From: JBFHRB01 sp041591915
GTDB lineage: Bacteria > Actinomycetota > Nitriliruptoria > Nitriliruptorales > Nitriliruptoraceae
DNA: 20,888 nucleotides
Assembly (NCBI GenBank): GCA_041591915.1
Contig: JBFHRB010000021.1
Location: forward strand, 1 to 20,888
Direction: 5' to 3'
Part shown: piece after piece, positions 1-7,994 of the stretch
Position numbering within the stretch: the stretch's first letter is position 1
Layout of the letters: each line of letters opens with the position of its first letter
Position numbers and translations under genes: made by a program
The notes under the pieces: model-generated
Told to the model about the DNA's origin: nothing
Seen by the model: only the letters and a program-made list of their open reading frames with translations
The model's database searches: none

Positions 1-288
1 ACGGCCGAGCTCTGGTTCATCCCGACCGATGGCGGCGTCTACCTGATGAGCGGGTCGGGTGGGCTCACGCAGTGGTGCCTCAACCTCCAGGCCGAGGAGC
101 AGGGCGTCCTGCGCATCGGGTCGCAGAGCTGGCTCGCCCGGGCGTCCTTCCTCCACGAGGACGACGAGCAACGCGCCGACGCGCTGGCGGAGTTCCACGA
201 CAAGTACGACCCGCCCGGCAAGGATCGCCTCGAACCGTGGCTGCGCAACGCCAGCGTCGCCCACCTGGTCTTCGTGCGGGAGCTGTGA
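1..288 (+). CDS. Split-barrel flavin/deazaflavin-dependent nitroreductase-family protein, 3' fragment
   Basis: The reading frame is open from the first base, so only the last 95 residues are present and the true start lies outside the window. The first ATG in frame (position 46) is internal: the residues before it (ELWFIPTDGGVYLM) continue a beta-strand pattern. Visible order is strand, strand, SGSGG loop, W-C-x-N-L-x-A helix, then VLRIGSQSWLARASFL, and a DEQRADALAEFHDKY helix. This matches the pattern of PNPOx-like and deazaflavin-dependent nitroreductase-family split barrels, where a W-x-x-N-L-x-A-x-P-x-V-x-V segment precedes the G-G-R strand. Members bind FMN or F420 and act in the cytoplasm; the substrate cannot be told from this fragment. 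The stop at 286-288 lies 4 bases from the stop of the convergent minus-strand operon, with no terminator between them. Confidence 0.62.
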   Translation, partial: TAELWFIPTDGGVYLMSGSGGLTQWCLNLQAEEQGVLRIGSQSWLARASFLHEDDEQRADALAEFHDKYDPPGKDRLEPWLRNASVAHLVFVREL

Positions 289-292
289 CGGC

Positions 293-586
293 CTAGTCGT
301 CCCAGTCGCGCTCGACGTGCTCGCCGGGCTGGGGCGGCGCCGAGCCCTCGGGCTGCAGGCGCGGGTGCTCCGGCACCACGCGTGACGTCACGATGTCGCT
401 GACGTAGACGGCGACGAGGCGGTCCTCGCGCGTGCGGACGACCAGTTCGTCGTCCTCCCACTGGACGAGGCGCCCGACGACGTCCGTCGGTCTCGTCCCG
501 CGCTCGTCGTCCTCGACCCAGCGTCGGACCGACACGCGCTTGCCGACGTCGTCGGGCGTGAGGCGCTGCTTGTACCGAGCCCGCAT
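293..586 (-). CDS. Stand-alone SH3-like domain protein (Rv0428c N-terminal type)
   Basis: A 97-residue protein. ATG at 586-584 shares one base with the TGA of the preceding hydrolase gene (TGATG), so translational coupling is likely and fixes the start. Residues 14-73 (VGKRVSVRRW ... TDVVGRLVQW ... LVVRTREDRLVAVYVSDIVTSRVVPE) follow the pattern of the small SH3-like barrel found before the acetyltransferase domain in actinobacterial GNAT proteins such as Mycobacterium Rv0428c: G-x-R-V-x-V-R-x, T-D-V-x-G-x-L, V-V-x-R, then A/S-D-V-V-x-x-K/R-x-V-P. No GNAT domain follows here; the last 24 residues are a Pro/Gly/acidic tail. It is the distal gene of the polyphosphate operon. Function unknown; a protein- or nucleic-acid-binding adaptor is only inference. 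Confidence 0.72.
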   Translation of the reverse strand: MRARYKQRLTPDDVGKRVSVRRWVEDDERGTRPTDVVGRLVQWEDDELVVRTREDRLVAVYVSDIVTSRVVPEHPRLQPEGSAPPQPGEHVERDWDD

Positions 587-1236
587 CAGTTGCCCGCCTC
601 CGAGGCGAACGCGGTCACGAGCTCGACGAGTCGCTGCCGAGAGAGCTGGAGGAAGTGATCGGCCCCGGGCAGGACCTCGATGCGTCCGGCCGGTGCCCGA
701 GCCGCGATGTCCCGGATGCGGTCGGCGGGGCAGAACTGGTCCTCGGAGCCGTGGATGAAGAGCAGCGGCCGGGTCTCGTCCGCGAGCTCCTCGGGCGCTG
801 GGAGCGGCAACCCGAGCTCGTCCGACCAGGGGACGGCCACGCCGAACCAGGCGCTCGCGCGATCGTCGGCGAGGAGCCGCCGCAGAGACACCGCCGCCCC
901 GAACGACCAGCCGCCCACCAGCACCGGGCCGCCGTCCGACTCGGCCTCGGCAACGCCGATGGCCGCCGCCACGTCGCGGACCTCCTCGTGGCCGCCGGAC
1001 TGGGTCCCCTCGGAGCCGCCGGCACCCCGGAAGTCGAATCGCAGCGACCACCAGCCCGCCGCGGCGAGCGCCTTCTGCAGGACCGGCACGATCCACGACT
1101 CCCGGGTGCCGCCGAAGCCCGGGTGGGGGTGGCAGATGACTGCCGCACCTCGGCGGTCACCTCGCGGCACGCGGGCGTCAGCAGCGAGCCGGACCCCGTC
1201 GTCCGTGACGAGCTCGACGTGCTGGCGCTCGGTCAC
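586..1236 (-). CDS. Alpha/beta hydrolase (HPHP-type serine hydrolase)
   Basis: A 216-residue cytoplasmic alpha/beta hydrolase with no signal peptide or membrane segment. The HPHPGFGG block at 36-43 is the oxyanion-side motif of the COG2945-like family. The nucleophile elbow is G-W-S-F-G at 109-113 (Ser111); the acid is probably Asp166 in GSEDQF and the base His194 in GADHFL, so the triad is intact in order. FDFRGAGGSEG at 67-77 is the usual loop after strand 4. Length is typical for a lidless hydrolase. The start ATG overlaps the stop of ppx by 4 bases (ATGA), and its own stop overlaps the next gene. Substrate unknown; the location suggests a housekeeping esterase or thioesterase co-expressed with polyphosphate metabolism, which is inference. 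Confidence 0.85.
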   Translation of the reverse strand: MTERQHVELVTDDGVRLAADARVPRGDRRGAAVICHPHPGFGGTRESWIVPVLQKALAAAGWWSLRFDFRGAGGSEGTQSGGHEEVRDVAAAIGVAEAESDGGPVLVGGWSFGAAVSLRRLLADDRASAWFGVAVPWSDELGLPLPAPEELADETRPLLFIHGSEDQFCPADRIRDIAARAPAGRIEVLPGADHFLQLSRQRLVELVTAFASEAGN

Positions 1237-2798
1237 GCGAGGGGCCCGACGGAGTGGAGGTTCACCGCCCGGCCGAACTCGTCCTCGAACGTCGCCGCCT
1301 TGCGCTTCGCCTCGGCCTCGTCGAGCCCGCCGGCCTCGCCGACGAGGTGGAGCTGGACGGCTCGGTCGTCCACACGCGCCACGCGCACGGTTCGGACCCG
1401 CTGGTCCCGCGCCCGGTCGAGCCCGTCGGCGAGCTGGAGGATGCCGACGAGCTTGTGGACCCGCTCGCGGTTCGTGTCGCTCAGGGACGCGTAGGGGTCG
1501 TAGCTCCTCTCCGGGAGGCCGTCCTTGTGGAACCGCACGAGCGTGGCGAGCATCGCGATCTCGCCCGGCGAAAAGCCACGGAGCTCGGCGTTCTCGACGA
1601 GGTAGGCGCTGTGCTTGTGGTGCCCCCGCAGCGCGATCTTCTCGCCGACGTCGTGCACCTCGGCGGCGTAGAGCAGCAGGTCGCGGTCGTCGTCGCCGAG
1701 GCCGTGGAGCTCGCGGGTCCCGTCGAAGAGGTCGAGTGCGAGATGGGCGACGTGGTCGAGGTGGGGGTCGTCGCGCACGAAGGTGTCGCGGAGCCGCTGT
1801 ATCGACGCACGACGGAGAGCGGATTGGGGCGGCGGCTCGGTGATGCCCAGGCTCCGGAGCAGGACGCCCTCGCGCAGGCCGGCGTCGGAGATGGTGATGC
1901 GTTCGACACCGATGAGCTCGAGCGCGGTCGCGACGACGATCGCCGCGACGTGCAGGTGGTCGGCGCGCCGCGACTTGAGCCCGCGCATCGCCTCTCGCTC
2001 GTCCGTGGTGGCCGCCACCAGCTCGTCCTTCATGACCCGGATGTCCGCGGCATCGACGTCGAGCAGGTTCATGGAGAGCGGGATCCAGGCGCCCTTGCCC
2101 GTCCAGGTCCGTGCGAGCGCGCGGATGGTCCCTCCGACGGCGACCGTGCGTGTGGGAGCGAGGTCGTCGACGTGGCGGAGACGGGGCGTCAGGTTGGCCG
2201 CCACGACCTCGGCGATGCGTGTCACCTCGTCGACGGTCAGCGGGTCGTTCTGCACGTACTGGGCGGTGAGGCGACTCACCCCGAGGGGGACGCTGTCGGC
2301 CCAGAGCACGTCACGTCCCTCGCCGACCACCAGCTCGAGGCTGCCGCCGCCGAGGTCGAGGACCAGGACCCGGTCCTCCTCCCGCAGCGACGACCGCACG
2401 CCCAGGTACGAGAGCTCGGCCTCCTCCAGCCCGTCGACGACCTCGATGTCGGTGTGGGCGGCGTCACGCAGCCGCTCGAGCACGGCCGGGCCGTTGGTCG
2501 CCTCGCGCAGGGCGGACGTGGCGACGGCTCGGACCTCGCTGGCACCGGCACGCGCGGCGAGCTCGGAGAAGTGGGCGACGACGGCGACCGCACGGTCGGC
2601 GACGTCGTCCGGGATGAGCCCATGTCGGACGATGACGCCGCCCAGGTGGAGCATCTCGCGCTCGCGCAGGGAGGGGATGATGATCCCGTCCGGCGTGACG
2701 TCGGCGACCAGCACATGGAAGGAGTTCGACCCGAGATCGAGGACGGCTGCCCGTTGGAGCGTCGAGACGCTGGGGAGGAGGTCGGCCGTGGCGCTCAT
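1233..2798 (-). CDS. ppx: Exopolyphosphatase / guanosine pentaphosphate phosphohydrolase (Ppx/GppA family)
   Basis: A 521-residue ASKHA-fold phosphatase that removes terminal phosphate from polyphosphate and, in some members, converts pppGpp to ppGpp. The phosphate-1 loop is D-L-G-S-N-S-F-H at 21-28, the catalytic Glu region is GLEEAELSYLGV at 123-134, and the phosphate-2 loop is DLGGGS at 148-153. A further glycine motif VAVGGTIRAL lies at about 219-228. The C-terminal half carries an HD-like domain with HDVGEKI at 382-388 and HHKHSAY at 393-399. The length matches the long two-module Ppx form rather than the ~310-residue short form. The start overlaps the stop of the Nudix gene by 4 bases. 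Co-transcription with ppk1 puts polymer synthesis and degradation in one message, as in many bacteria. Confidence 0.93.
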   Translation of the reverse strand: MSATADLLPSVSTLQRAAVLDLGSNSFHVLVADVTPDGIIIPSLREREMLHLGGVIVRHGLIPDDVADRAVAVVAHFSELAARAGASEVRAVATSALREATNGPAVLERLRDAAHTDIEVVDGLEEAELSYLGVRSSLREEDRVLVLDLGGGSLELVVGEGRDVLWADSVPLGVSRLTAQYVQNDPLTVDEVTRIAEVVAANLTPRLRHVDDLAPTRTVAVGGTIRALARTWTGKGAWIPLSMNLLDVDAADIRVMKDELVAATTDEREAMRGLKSRRADHLHVAAIVVATALELIGVERITISDAGLREGVLLRSLGITEPPPQSALRRASIQRLRDTFVRDDPHLDHVAHLALDLFDGTRELHGLGDDDRDLLLYAAEVHDVGEKIALRGHHKHSAYLVENAELRGFSPGEIAMLATLVRFHKDGLPERSYDPYASLSDTNRERVHKLVGILQLADGLDRARDQRVRTVRVARVDDRAVQLHLVGEAGGLDEAEAKRKAATFEDEFGRAVNLHSVGPLA

Positions 2799-3664
2799 CG
2801 TGCCGGCCGCAGGTAGGCGGCGGTGGTGACCTGGTGGCCGTTGGTGCCCAGCACCCAGGTCGAGCCCTTCTGCCTCGGCGGATTCGGGGCCAGCCGCACG
2901 GGGTGCTCGCCGTGCACGATGTCGAGCATGTGCTCGATGACGTCGCCGTGGGTGCAGACCACGACGTAGCGGTCCATCAGCTCGTCGAGGAGCTTGCGGA
3001 CCTCGTCGCGGTCCGTGTACTGCGCCAGCGCGTCCACGATCTCGATGTCGAGCCTGTGCCGCTTCGCCAGCGGCTGCACCGTCTGCAGGCAGCGGACGTA
3101 GTGGGAGCTCAGGATGCGACGGAAGCTGTAGGGATCGAGGGTCTCGCGGAGCCCGCGGGCCTGCGTCCTGCCACGGCCCTTGTCGATCGGTCGGCGCGCG
3201 TCGTCGTCGCCCTTCCAGCGCTTCCGCTTGCCCGCGTAGGCGTGGCGGACGAGCAGGATCTGCCCCCAGGGGATCTCTCGGAGCAGGGCCCGGTCATGCG
3301 CGTAGGTGAGCTGGTGAAGGGCGTCGTCCACGTGCAGCCAGCACGCCTGGTCCACCTCCTTGTCCGGCGGTCGCTTCGCCGGGTTGCCCGCCTCGTGGCG
3401 CATGTGCCAGTAGCGCACCTTCTTCATGCGTCCGCGCCCATCGCGGTAGGTGATGGGCGAGAGCTCCCGCACCGGCCGAGCCCGGACGCCCGTCTCCTCG
3501 GCGACCTCTCGCACCGCCGCGGCCTTCCAGCCCTCGCCGGCATCGAGCTTGCCCTTGGGCAGGGTCCAGTCGTCGTAGCCGGGGCGGTGGATGACGAGCA
3601 CGAGCAGGCGCGCGTCCTTGTCGAGCCGCGTGACGAGCCCACCCGCCGCCCGCAGCTTCCTCAT
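2795..3664 (-). CDS. mutT1: MutT1-like Nudix hydrolase fused to a SixA/RHG histidine phosphatase domain
   Basis: A 289-residue two-domain protein. Residues 1-128 are a Nudix domain with a complete box: Gly38, Glu44, Arg52-Glu53, Glu56-Glu57 and Gly59 (G-x5-E-x7-R-E-V-x-E-E-x-G). Residues 134-289 are a histidine phosphatase of the SixA/phosphoglycerate mutase type: LVRHA at 138-142 with phospho-acceptor His141, SSHYVRCLQT at 186-195, and the second His in CTHGD (His239). The same architecture and the same position beside ppk occur in Mycobacterium (Rv2985/MutT1 next to Rv2984/Ppk), where MutT1 hydrolyses 8-oxo-GTP and 8-oxo-dGTP and also acts on diadenosine polyphosphates. Starts and stops overlap both neighbours by 4 bases. 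Cytoplasmic nucleotide-pool cleaning is the likely role. Confidence 0.92.
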   Translation of the reverse strand: MRKLRAAGGLVTRLDKDARLLVLVIHRPGYDDWTLPKGKLDAGEGWKAAAVREVAEETGVRARPVRELSPITYRDGRGRMKKVRYWHMRHEAGNPAKRPPDKEVDQACWLHVDDALHQLTYAHDRALLREIPWGQILLVRHAYAGKRKRWKGDDDARRPIDKGRGRTQARGLRETLDPYSFRRILSSHYVRCLQTVQPLAKRHRLDIEIVDALAQYTDRDEVRKLLDELMDRYVVVCTHGDVIEHMLDIVHGEHPVRLAPNPPRQKGSTWVLGTNGHQVTTAAYLRPAR

Positions 3665-5793
3665 GGCTCCATCCCACGGGTGGCGCGCTCGAGCGCCAGG
3701 TACTGCAGGCGCAGATGCGTGTCATGGCCGTGCTCGGTGGGGATCCGCCGCCAGAGGTCGTCGGGACCGAGTTCCCACGCCAGCGTGTCGTCCTCGAAGC
3801 AGACGTCGAGGATCTCCTGCAGGCGCGACGTCAGGGCGAAGTCGTCGACGGGCAGGATGGCCTCGACGCGACGGTCGAGGTTGCGCGGCATCATGTCGGC
3901 CGAGCCGATCAGGTAGCGGTAGCCGCGTGCATCGCTGCCGAACCGGTAGATGCGCGAGTGCTCCAGGTAGCGCCCGACGATGGAGCGCACGCGGATGTTG
4001 TCGCTCAGGCCCGGCACGCCGGCGCGGAGGCAGCAGATCCCGCGCACGACCAGGTCGATGGGGGTGCCGTCCTGGGAGGCCCGGTAGAGCGCGTCGATGA
4101 TCTCCGCGTCGACGAGCGAGTTCATCTTCATGACGATGTGCCCGTCGTCGGCCTCGGCCTCGGCCTCGATCAGGTCGAGCATCGTCTGGCGCAGGGCCAC
4201 GGGAGCGACCACGAGCTTGCGGTAGCGGCGCTGCTGGCTGTACCCGGTCAGGAAGTTGAAGAGGTCCGTGAGGTCGGCGCCCACCTCGGGGTCGGCGGTC
4301 AGCACGCCGAGGTCCTCGTAGAGGCGGGCCGTCTTGTCGTTGTAGTTGCCGGTGCCCACGTGGGCGTACCTGCGGATGATCCCGTCCTCGTCACGAACGA
4401 CGAGCGTGGTCTTCGTGTGCGTCTTCAGCCCGACGAGCCCGTACACGACGTGGACGCCCGCCTCTTCGAGGGCTCGCGCCCACTCGATGTTGGCCTCCTC
4501 GTCGAACCTGGCCTTGATCTCGACGAGCACGACGACCTGTTTCCCCTCGTCGGCCGCCTTGATGAGCGAGCGGACGATCGGGCTGCCGGGTCCCGACGTC
4601 CGGTAGAGGGTCTGCTTGATCGCCAGGACCTTGGGATCGCGCGCGGCCTGCTCGATGAAGGCCTGCACCGACGAGTGGAACGACTCGTACGGGTGCTGCA
4701 CGAGCACGTCGCGCTCGCGGATGGTCGCGAACAGGTCCTTGGGCTCTGACGGCGTGCTGGCCAGCCGCGGCGGCGTGACCGGCGTGAAGGGCTCGAACGT
4801 GAGGTCGGGCCGGTTGAGCTCGGAGAGGGCGAACAGGCCGGACAGGTCGAGGGGCCCGGGGACGGTGTAGACCTCGTCACCCGTCAGGCCGAGCTCCTCG
4901 CGCAGCAGGTCGAGGGTCCCCGAGTCCATGTCCGGCTCGATCTCGAGGCGGACGACCCGGCCGAAGCGTTGTCGGGTGAGCTCGCTCTCGATGGCCAGCA
5001 GCAGGTCGTCCGCCTCCTCGTCCTCGACGACGAGGTCGGCGTTGCGCGTCACGCGGAACGTGTGGTGCCCCACGATCTCCATGCCCGGGAAGAGGGCGTC
5101 GAGGTGGGCCGCGATGACCTGCTCGAGCGGTACGAAACGCTCGCCGTCCGGCATGACCACGAAGCGCGGGAGGATCGGCGGGACCTTCACCCGTGCGAAC
5201 TGGACCGCGCGAGAGCCGGGGCGCCGCACGAACACGGCGAGGTTCAACGACAGGTTCGAGATGTACGGGAACGGGTGCGCCGGATCCACGGCCAGAGGTG
5301 TCAGCACCGGGAAGACGCGCTCGTGGAACTCGCGGACTAGCCACTCGCGGTCGTCGTCGTCGAGCGATGCCCAGTCGGAGAAGCGGATCCCCACCTCGTC
5401 GAGCCCCGGCGCGAGCTCGTCGTGGAACGTCTTGCTGAGACCGGCGTAGAGGTCCACGACCCGGTCGTGGATCGACGCGAGCTGCTCGGACGGCGTCAGG
5501 TTGTCGAAGGCCGACGATGCGCCCGCGGCAGCCAGCTCGCGCAGGCCGGCGACCCGGACCTGGAAGAACTCGTCGAGGTTGGCCGCGAAGATGGCCGCGA
5601 ACTTGGCCCGCTCGATGATCGGGATGTCGCGCCGGCCTGCCATGGCGAGAACGCGCTCGTTGAAGTCGAGCCAGGACAGCTCGCGGTTGGTGAACCGTCG
5701 AGCGACGTCGTTCGGGTCAGCGGCGATCCCGACCAGATCCACGAGCAGCAGCTCCTCGTCGCCGCTGGCGGGAGGGGGAGGTGCCGGCGGCAC
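3661..5793 (-). CDS. ppk1: Polyphosphate kinase 1
   Basis: A 710-residue PPK1 of normal length, catalysing reversible transfer of ATP gamma-phosphate to inorganic polyphosphate. The N-terminal domain starts at RFTNRELSWLDFNERVL and includes IFAANLDEFFQVRV. The head domain follows, then two phospholipase-D-like C-terminal domains. The autophosphorylated His is predicted to be His478 in YAHVGTGNYND, and the second conserved His is His612 in LEHSRIYRFG. LYRTSGPGSPIVRSLI and KARFDEEANIEWA are family blocks. The GTG start at 5793-5791 lacks a clear Shine-Dalgarno sequence and adds a Pro-rich leader. A second GTG at 5742, preceded by GAGGAG, is a reasonable alternative start and would still precede the conserved domain. 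It is the first gene of the five-gene operon. Confidence 0.96.
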   Translation of the reverse strand: MPPAPPPPASGDEELLLVDLVGIAADPNDVARRFTNRELSWLDFNERVLAMAGRRDIPIIERAKFAAIFAANLDEFFQVRVAGLRELAAAGASSAFDNLTPSEQLASIHDRVVDLYAGLSKTFHDELAPGLDEVGIRFSDWASLDDDDREWLVREFHERVFPVLTPLAVDPAHPFPYISNLSLNLAVFVRRPGSRAVQFARVKVPPILPRFVVMPDGERFVPLEQVIAAHLDALFPGMEIVGHHTFRVTRNADLVVEDEEADDLLLAIESELTRQRFGRVVRLEIEPDMDSGTLDLLREELGLTGDEVYTVPGPLDLSGLFALSELNRPDLTFEPFTPVTPPRLASTPSEPKDLFATIRERDVLVQHPYESFHSSVQAFIEQAARDPKVLAIKQTLYRTSGPGSPIVRSLIKAADEGKQVVVLVEIKARFDEEANIEWARALEEAGVHVVYGLVGLKTHTKTTLVVRDEDGIIRRYAHVGTGNYNDKTARLYEDLGVLTADPEVGADLTDLFNFLTGYSQQRRYRKLVVAPVALRQTMLDLIEAEAEADDGHIVMKMNSLVDAEIIDALYRASQDGTPIDLVVRGICCLRAGVPGLSDNIRVRSIVGRYLEHSRIYRFGSDARGYRYLIGSADMMPRNLDRRVEAILPVDDFALTSRLQEILDVCFEDDTLAWELGPDDLWRRIPTEHGHDTHLRLQYLALERATRGMEP

Positions 5794-5847
5794 CGGAAGC
5801 GTAACGGCCTGTCCGTTGGTCGTGTGCGGGAGGCACGTCCCTCTGAC

Positions 5848-5853
5848 TAGACT
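5848..5853 (+). promoter_or_regulatory. Putative -10 box (TAGACT) of fdxA
   Basis: TAGACT fits the actinobacterial -10 consensus TANNNT and lies 55 bases before the fdxA ATG in the 115-base divergent gap between ppk1 and fdxA. No convincing -35 element is 16-18 bases upstream, so this is a motif-only call. Confidence 0.35.
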
Positions 5854-5908
5854 CCGGCCCGCGTCAGCCGCCCTGACGCACGCCCGCCACGAGCCGGTTG
5901 GAGCAACG

Positions 5909-6235
5909 ATGACCTACACCATCGCCGAGCCCTGCATCGACGTGAAGGACAAGGCCTGCGTCGAGGAGTGCCCCGTCGACTGCATCTACGAGGGTGACCG
6001 GATGCTCTACATCCACCCCGAGGAGTGCGTGGACTGCGGTGCGTGTGAGCCTGCCTGCCCCGTCGAGGCCATCTTCTACGAGGACGATGTGCCGGACGAG
6101 TGGAAGGAATTCACGCCGATCAACGCCGAGTTCTTCGAGGACGAGATCACCGGCCTGGGTTCGCCCGGCGGTGCGGCGAAGGTCGGGGCGCTGCCCAAGG
6201 ACCACCCCAAGGTCGCCGGGTGGGAGGTCGTCTGA
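5909..6235 (+). CDS. fdxA: 7Fe ferredoxin (FdxA type, [3Fe-4S][4Fe-4S])
   Basis: A 108-residue soluble electron carrier. ATG at 5909 is preceded by GGAG with a 5-6 base gap. Cysteines are at 9, 17, 21, 25, 40, 43, 46 and 50. By comparison with Azotobacter ferredoxin I (numbering shifted by one), Cys9, Cys17 and Cys50 should hold the 3Fe-4S cluster, Cys21, Cys40, Cys43 and Cys46 the 4Fe-4S cluster, and Cys25 is free. The opening TYTIAEPCIDVKDKACVEEC and the C-terminal GLGSPGGAAKVG segment closely resemble mycobacterial FdxA. It is an independent unit: its own putative promoter lies upstream and a hairpin follows 25 bases after the stop. Partners (P450s, dehydrogenases, oxidoreductases such as the FrhB homologue at 7984-9102) cannot be assigned from sequence. 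Confidence 0.95.
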   Translation: MTYTIAEPCIDVKDKACVEECPVDCIYEGDRMLYIHPEECVDCGACEPACPVEAIFYEDDVPDEWKEFTPINAEFFEDEITGLGSPGGAAKVGALPKDHPKVAGWEVV

Positions 6236-6260
6236 CCCGCGGCCATCAGGACCTGACCGG

Positions 6261-6279
6261 GCCCCCGCACTGCGGGGGC
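6261..6279 (+). terminator. Hairpin terminator after fdxA
   Basis: GCCCCCGC (6261-6268) pairs perfectly with GCGGGGGC (6272-6279) around a 3-base ACT loop, 25 bases after the fdxA stop. There is no U-tract, as usual for high-GC actinobacterial terminators. It separates fdxA from the methyltransferase gene. Confidence 0.65.
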
Positions 6280-6316
6280 TCCGTCGTTGCAGGGAGTCGG
6301 GAGCGCAGGAGCGACC

Positions 6317-6994
6317 ATGGGTGAGGAGCCCCGCACCGTCGCTGACCTCGTCGCCGAGGCCCGCGCCGCCGGTGATCCCACCGCCTGGTTCGACCCGATC
6401 TATGCGGCGGCGGGTGACGACCCGTCGCGCGTGCCCTGGGCCCGGCTGGCGCCGCACCCCTACCTCCTCGGCTACCTCGACGGCGTGTGGACCGACCCGG
6501 ACGGGGCGCGGGCGCTCGTCGTCGGCTGCGGCCTCGGCGACGACGCCGAGGAGCTCGCCCGACGCGGGTTCGACGTCGTCGCGTTCGACGTGTCCGAGCG
6601 GGCGATCGCCTGGGCGCGCGAGCGGTTCCCGGACAGCCCCGTGGCCTACCGGGTCGCGGACCTGCTCGCCCTGCCCGACGAGTGGCGCGAGGGCTTCGAC
6701 CTCGTCGTCGAGATCCGAACGCTGCAGTCGCTGCTGGCCGAGGCCCGACACGACGCTGCGGTCGCGATCGGCGGGTGCGCCGCCCCCGGTGGCGAGGTGA
6801 TGGTCTCGGCACTCCTGGCGACGAGCGACGAGGTCGCGCGGGCCTGGCAGGGCCCGCCGTGGGCACTCGCACCGTCCGAGCTGACGAGCTTCCTCGCAGC
6901 CGGGCTCGAACGGGTCTCGCTCGAGCACCCGTCCGAGCCGGACCGTGGCGGGGCGATGGAGGTGCGCGCGAGGTTCAGGCGGCCGGCGGGCTGA
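6317..6994 (+). CDS. SAM-dependent methyltransferase, TPMT-like class I
   Basis: A 225-residue class I methyltransferase. ATG at 6317 is chosen because AGGAG lies 5-6 bases upstream; the in-frame ATG at 6287 falls beside the terminator and adds no conserved residues. The opening (DPTAWFDPIYAAAG ... VPWARLAPHPYLLGYLD) has the W-F-x-x-x-Y and P-W pattern of thiopurine methyltransferase-like proteins. Motif I is ALVVGCGLGDDAEELA (about 66-81), with the acidic residue of motif II at Asp91 (VVAFDVSERAI). The EIRTLQSL segment corresponds to the E-x-x-T-L-Q-x-L motif of this group. The target, a small molecule in known relatives, is unknown. Its last 20 bases overlap the 3' end of the convergent YndJ-like gene. 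Confidence 0.86.
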   Translation: MGEEPRTVADLVAEARAAGDPTAWFDPIYAAAGDDPSRVPWARLAPHPYLLGYLDGVWTDPDGARALVVGCGLGDDAEELARRGFDVVAFDVSERAIAWARERFPDSPVAYRVADLLALPDEWREGFDLVVEIRTLQSLLAEARHDAAVAIGGCAAPGGEVMVSALLATSDEVARAWQGPPWALAPSELTSFLAAGLERVSLEHPSEPDRGGAMEVRARFRRPAG

Positions 6995-7994
6995 CCGGGC
7001 CCGGCGGTTCCGGCGGGAGACGCCCCAGCAGGCGCCATCCGGCCAGGCCGAGGAAGCTGAACCCGAACGCGTTGAGCGCACCGTGGGTCCGGGCCATCCA
7101 GGGGATGGACAGCGCCGGCCAACCGACGTTGGCCGCGATGGCCCAGTGGACGGCCAGGAGCATCGGGGCGACGACGGCGAGCGCCGCGACCGTCAGAAGG
7201 AGCCGTGCTGGCGTCGTCGCGACGGCGGGCCGCACCCACCAGAAGAGCACGTGTGCGACTCCCAGGAGGCCGGCCGCGATGACGATGGCCCCCACGACCT
7301 GGAGGGGCCGCCAGACGGCGAATCCGAGTGCCACGAGCGGTGGCCCGGCGAACGTGAGCCATGCCATGGCGCGCGGGAGCGCCCGCCGCTCCTCCGGCAC
7401 GGCGAGGAGGGTGGCCAGCGCGATGATCGCGGCGGCGAACCCGGCGTAGTGGAAGTGGACAGCGGTCAGCTCGACGATCTCGGGCGCCAGCGACAGGGGG
7501 CGCCAGGCGAGCCGGTCGACGACGAGCCACATCGCGCCGACCTGCAGGTAGCCGAGCGCGAGGACCGGCCCGATCTGCACTGCGGACAGGCGTCGGCCGC
7601 TGGTCCACCAGCGCAGGATCGCGGCGATGCACAGCGCTTCGGTGACGAGGAACCACGTGCTCGCGAGGATGACCGACAGCCCGCGCGCCGGGAGCAGGAC
7701 GGCCGCGGCCGCGGCGATCGCGCCGATCGGGACCGCCGTGGCCCCGAGCCGGTAGAGGCGCGCGGCGAACGACCCGTCCTCGATCCGCAGGAGGTCCACC
7801 CCGATCGGGGCCACGATGGTCGGGGCGAAGGCGAGGGCGACCTCGGTGATCCCCAGCCGGGCGCTGCCGATCCCGAGGCCCACCACGACGGCCCAGGCGA
7901 GGCCGCCGATGCGCAGGCTCGTCAGCAGCGGGTGCCGGATCCGGCCCGCGACGGTTCCGTCGGCCGGCGTGTCGGTCGTCGGGTCAGTTGGCAA
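6975..7994 (-). CDS. YndJ-like multi-pass membrane protein
   Basis: A 339-residue integral membrane protein with about nine or ten hydrophobic segments, opening GLAWAVVVGLGIG and ending after FGFSFLGLAGWRLLG. Two blocks, VELTAVHFHYAGFA (around 180-193) and MARTHGALNAFGFSF (near the C-terminus), match the conserved H-F-H-Y-A-G and T-H-G-x-L-N-A-x-G-F motifs I associate with the YndJ family. The function of that family is not established; histidines inside predicted helices suggest a cofactor or metal, as an inference. The start is TTG at 7994-7992, which overlaps the FrhB-like stop by 11 bases. No ATG or GTG precedes the first helix, and the ribosome-binding site is weak, so coupling to the upstream gene is likely. 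It is the last gene of the crotonase > FrhB > YndJ operon. Confidence 0.68.
   Translation of the reverse strand: MPTDPTTDTPADGTVAGRIRHPLLTSLRIGGLAWAVVVGLGIGSARLGITEVALAFAPTIVAPIGVDLLRIEDGSFAARLYRLGATAVPIGAIAAAAAVLLPARGLSVILASTWFLVTEALCIAAILRWWTSGRRLSAVQIGPVLALGYLQVGAMWLVVDRLAWRPLSLAPEIVELTAVHFHYAGFAAAIIALATLLAVPEERRALPRAMAWLTFAGPPLVALGFAVWRPLQVVGAIVIAAGLLGVAHVLFWWVRPAVATTPARLLLTVAALAVVAPMLLAVHWAIAANVGWPALSIPWMARTHGALNAFGFSFLGLAGWRLLGRLPPEPPGPVSPPAA

Noticed and set aside
1254..2816. Long open plus-strand frame opposite ppx (about 520 codons)
   Set aside because: It is the antisense shadow of ppx caused by GC-rich third positions; its composition is Val/Arg/Gly/Asp-rich with no domain pattern, while the minus-strand frame has complete Ppx motifs.
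5422..5850. Plus-strand frame spanning the ppk1 start
   Set aside because: Antisense to the conserved N-terminus of Ppk1 and lacking any binding site or domain.
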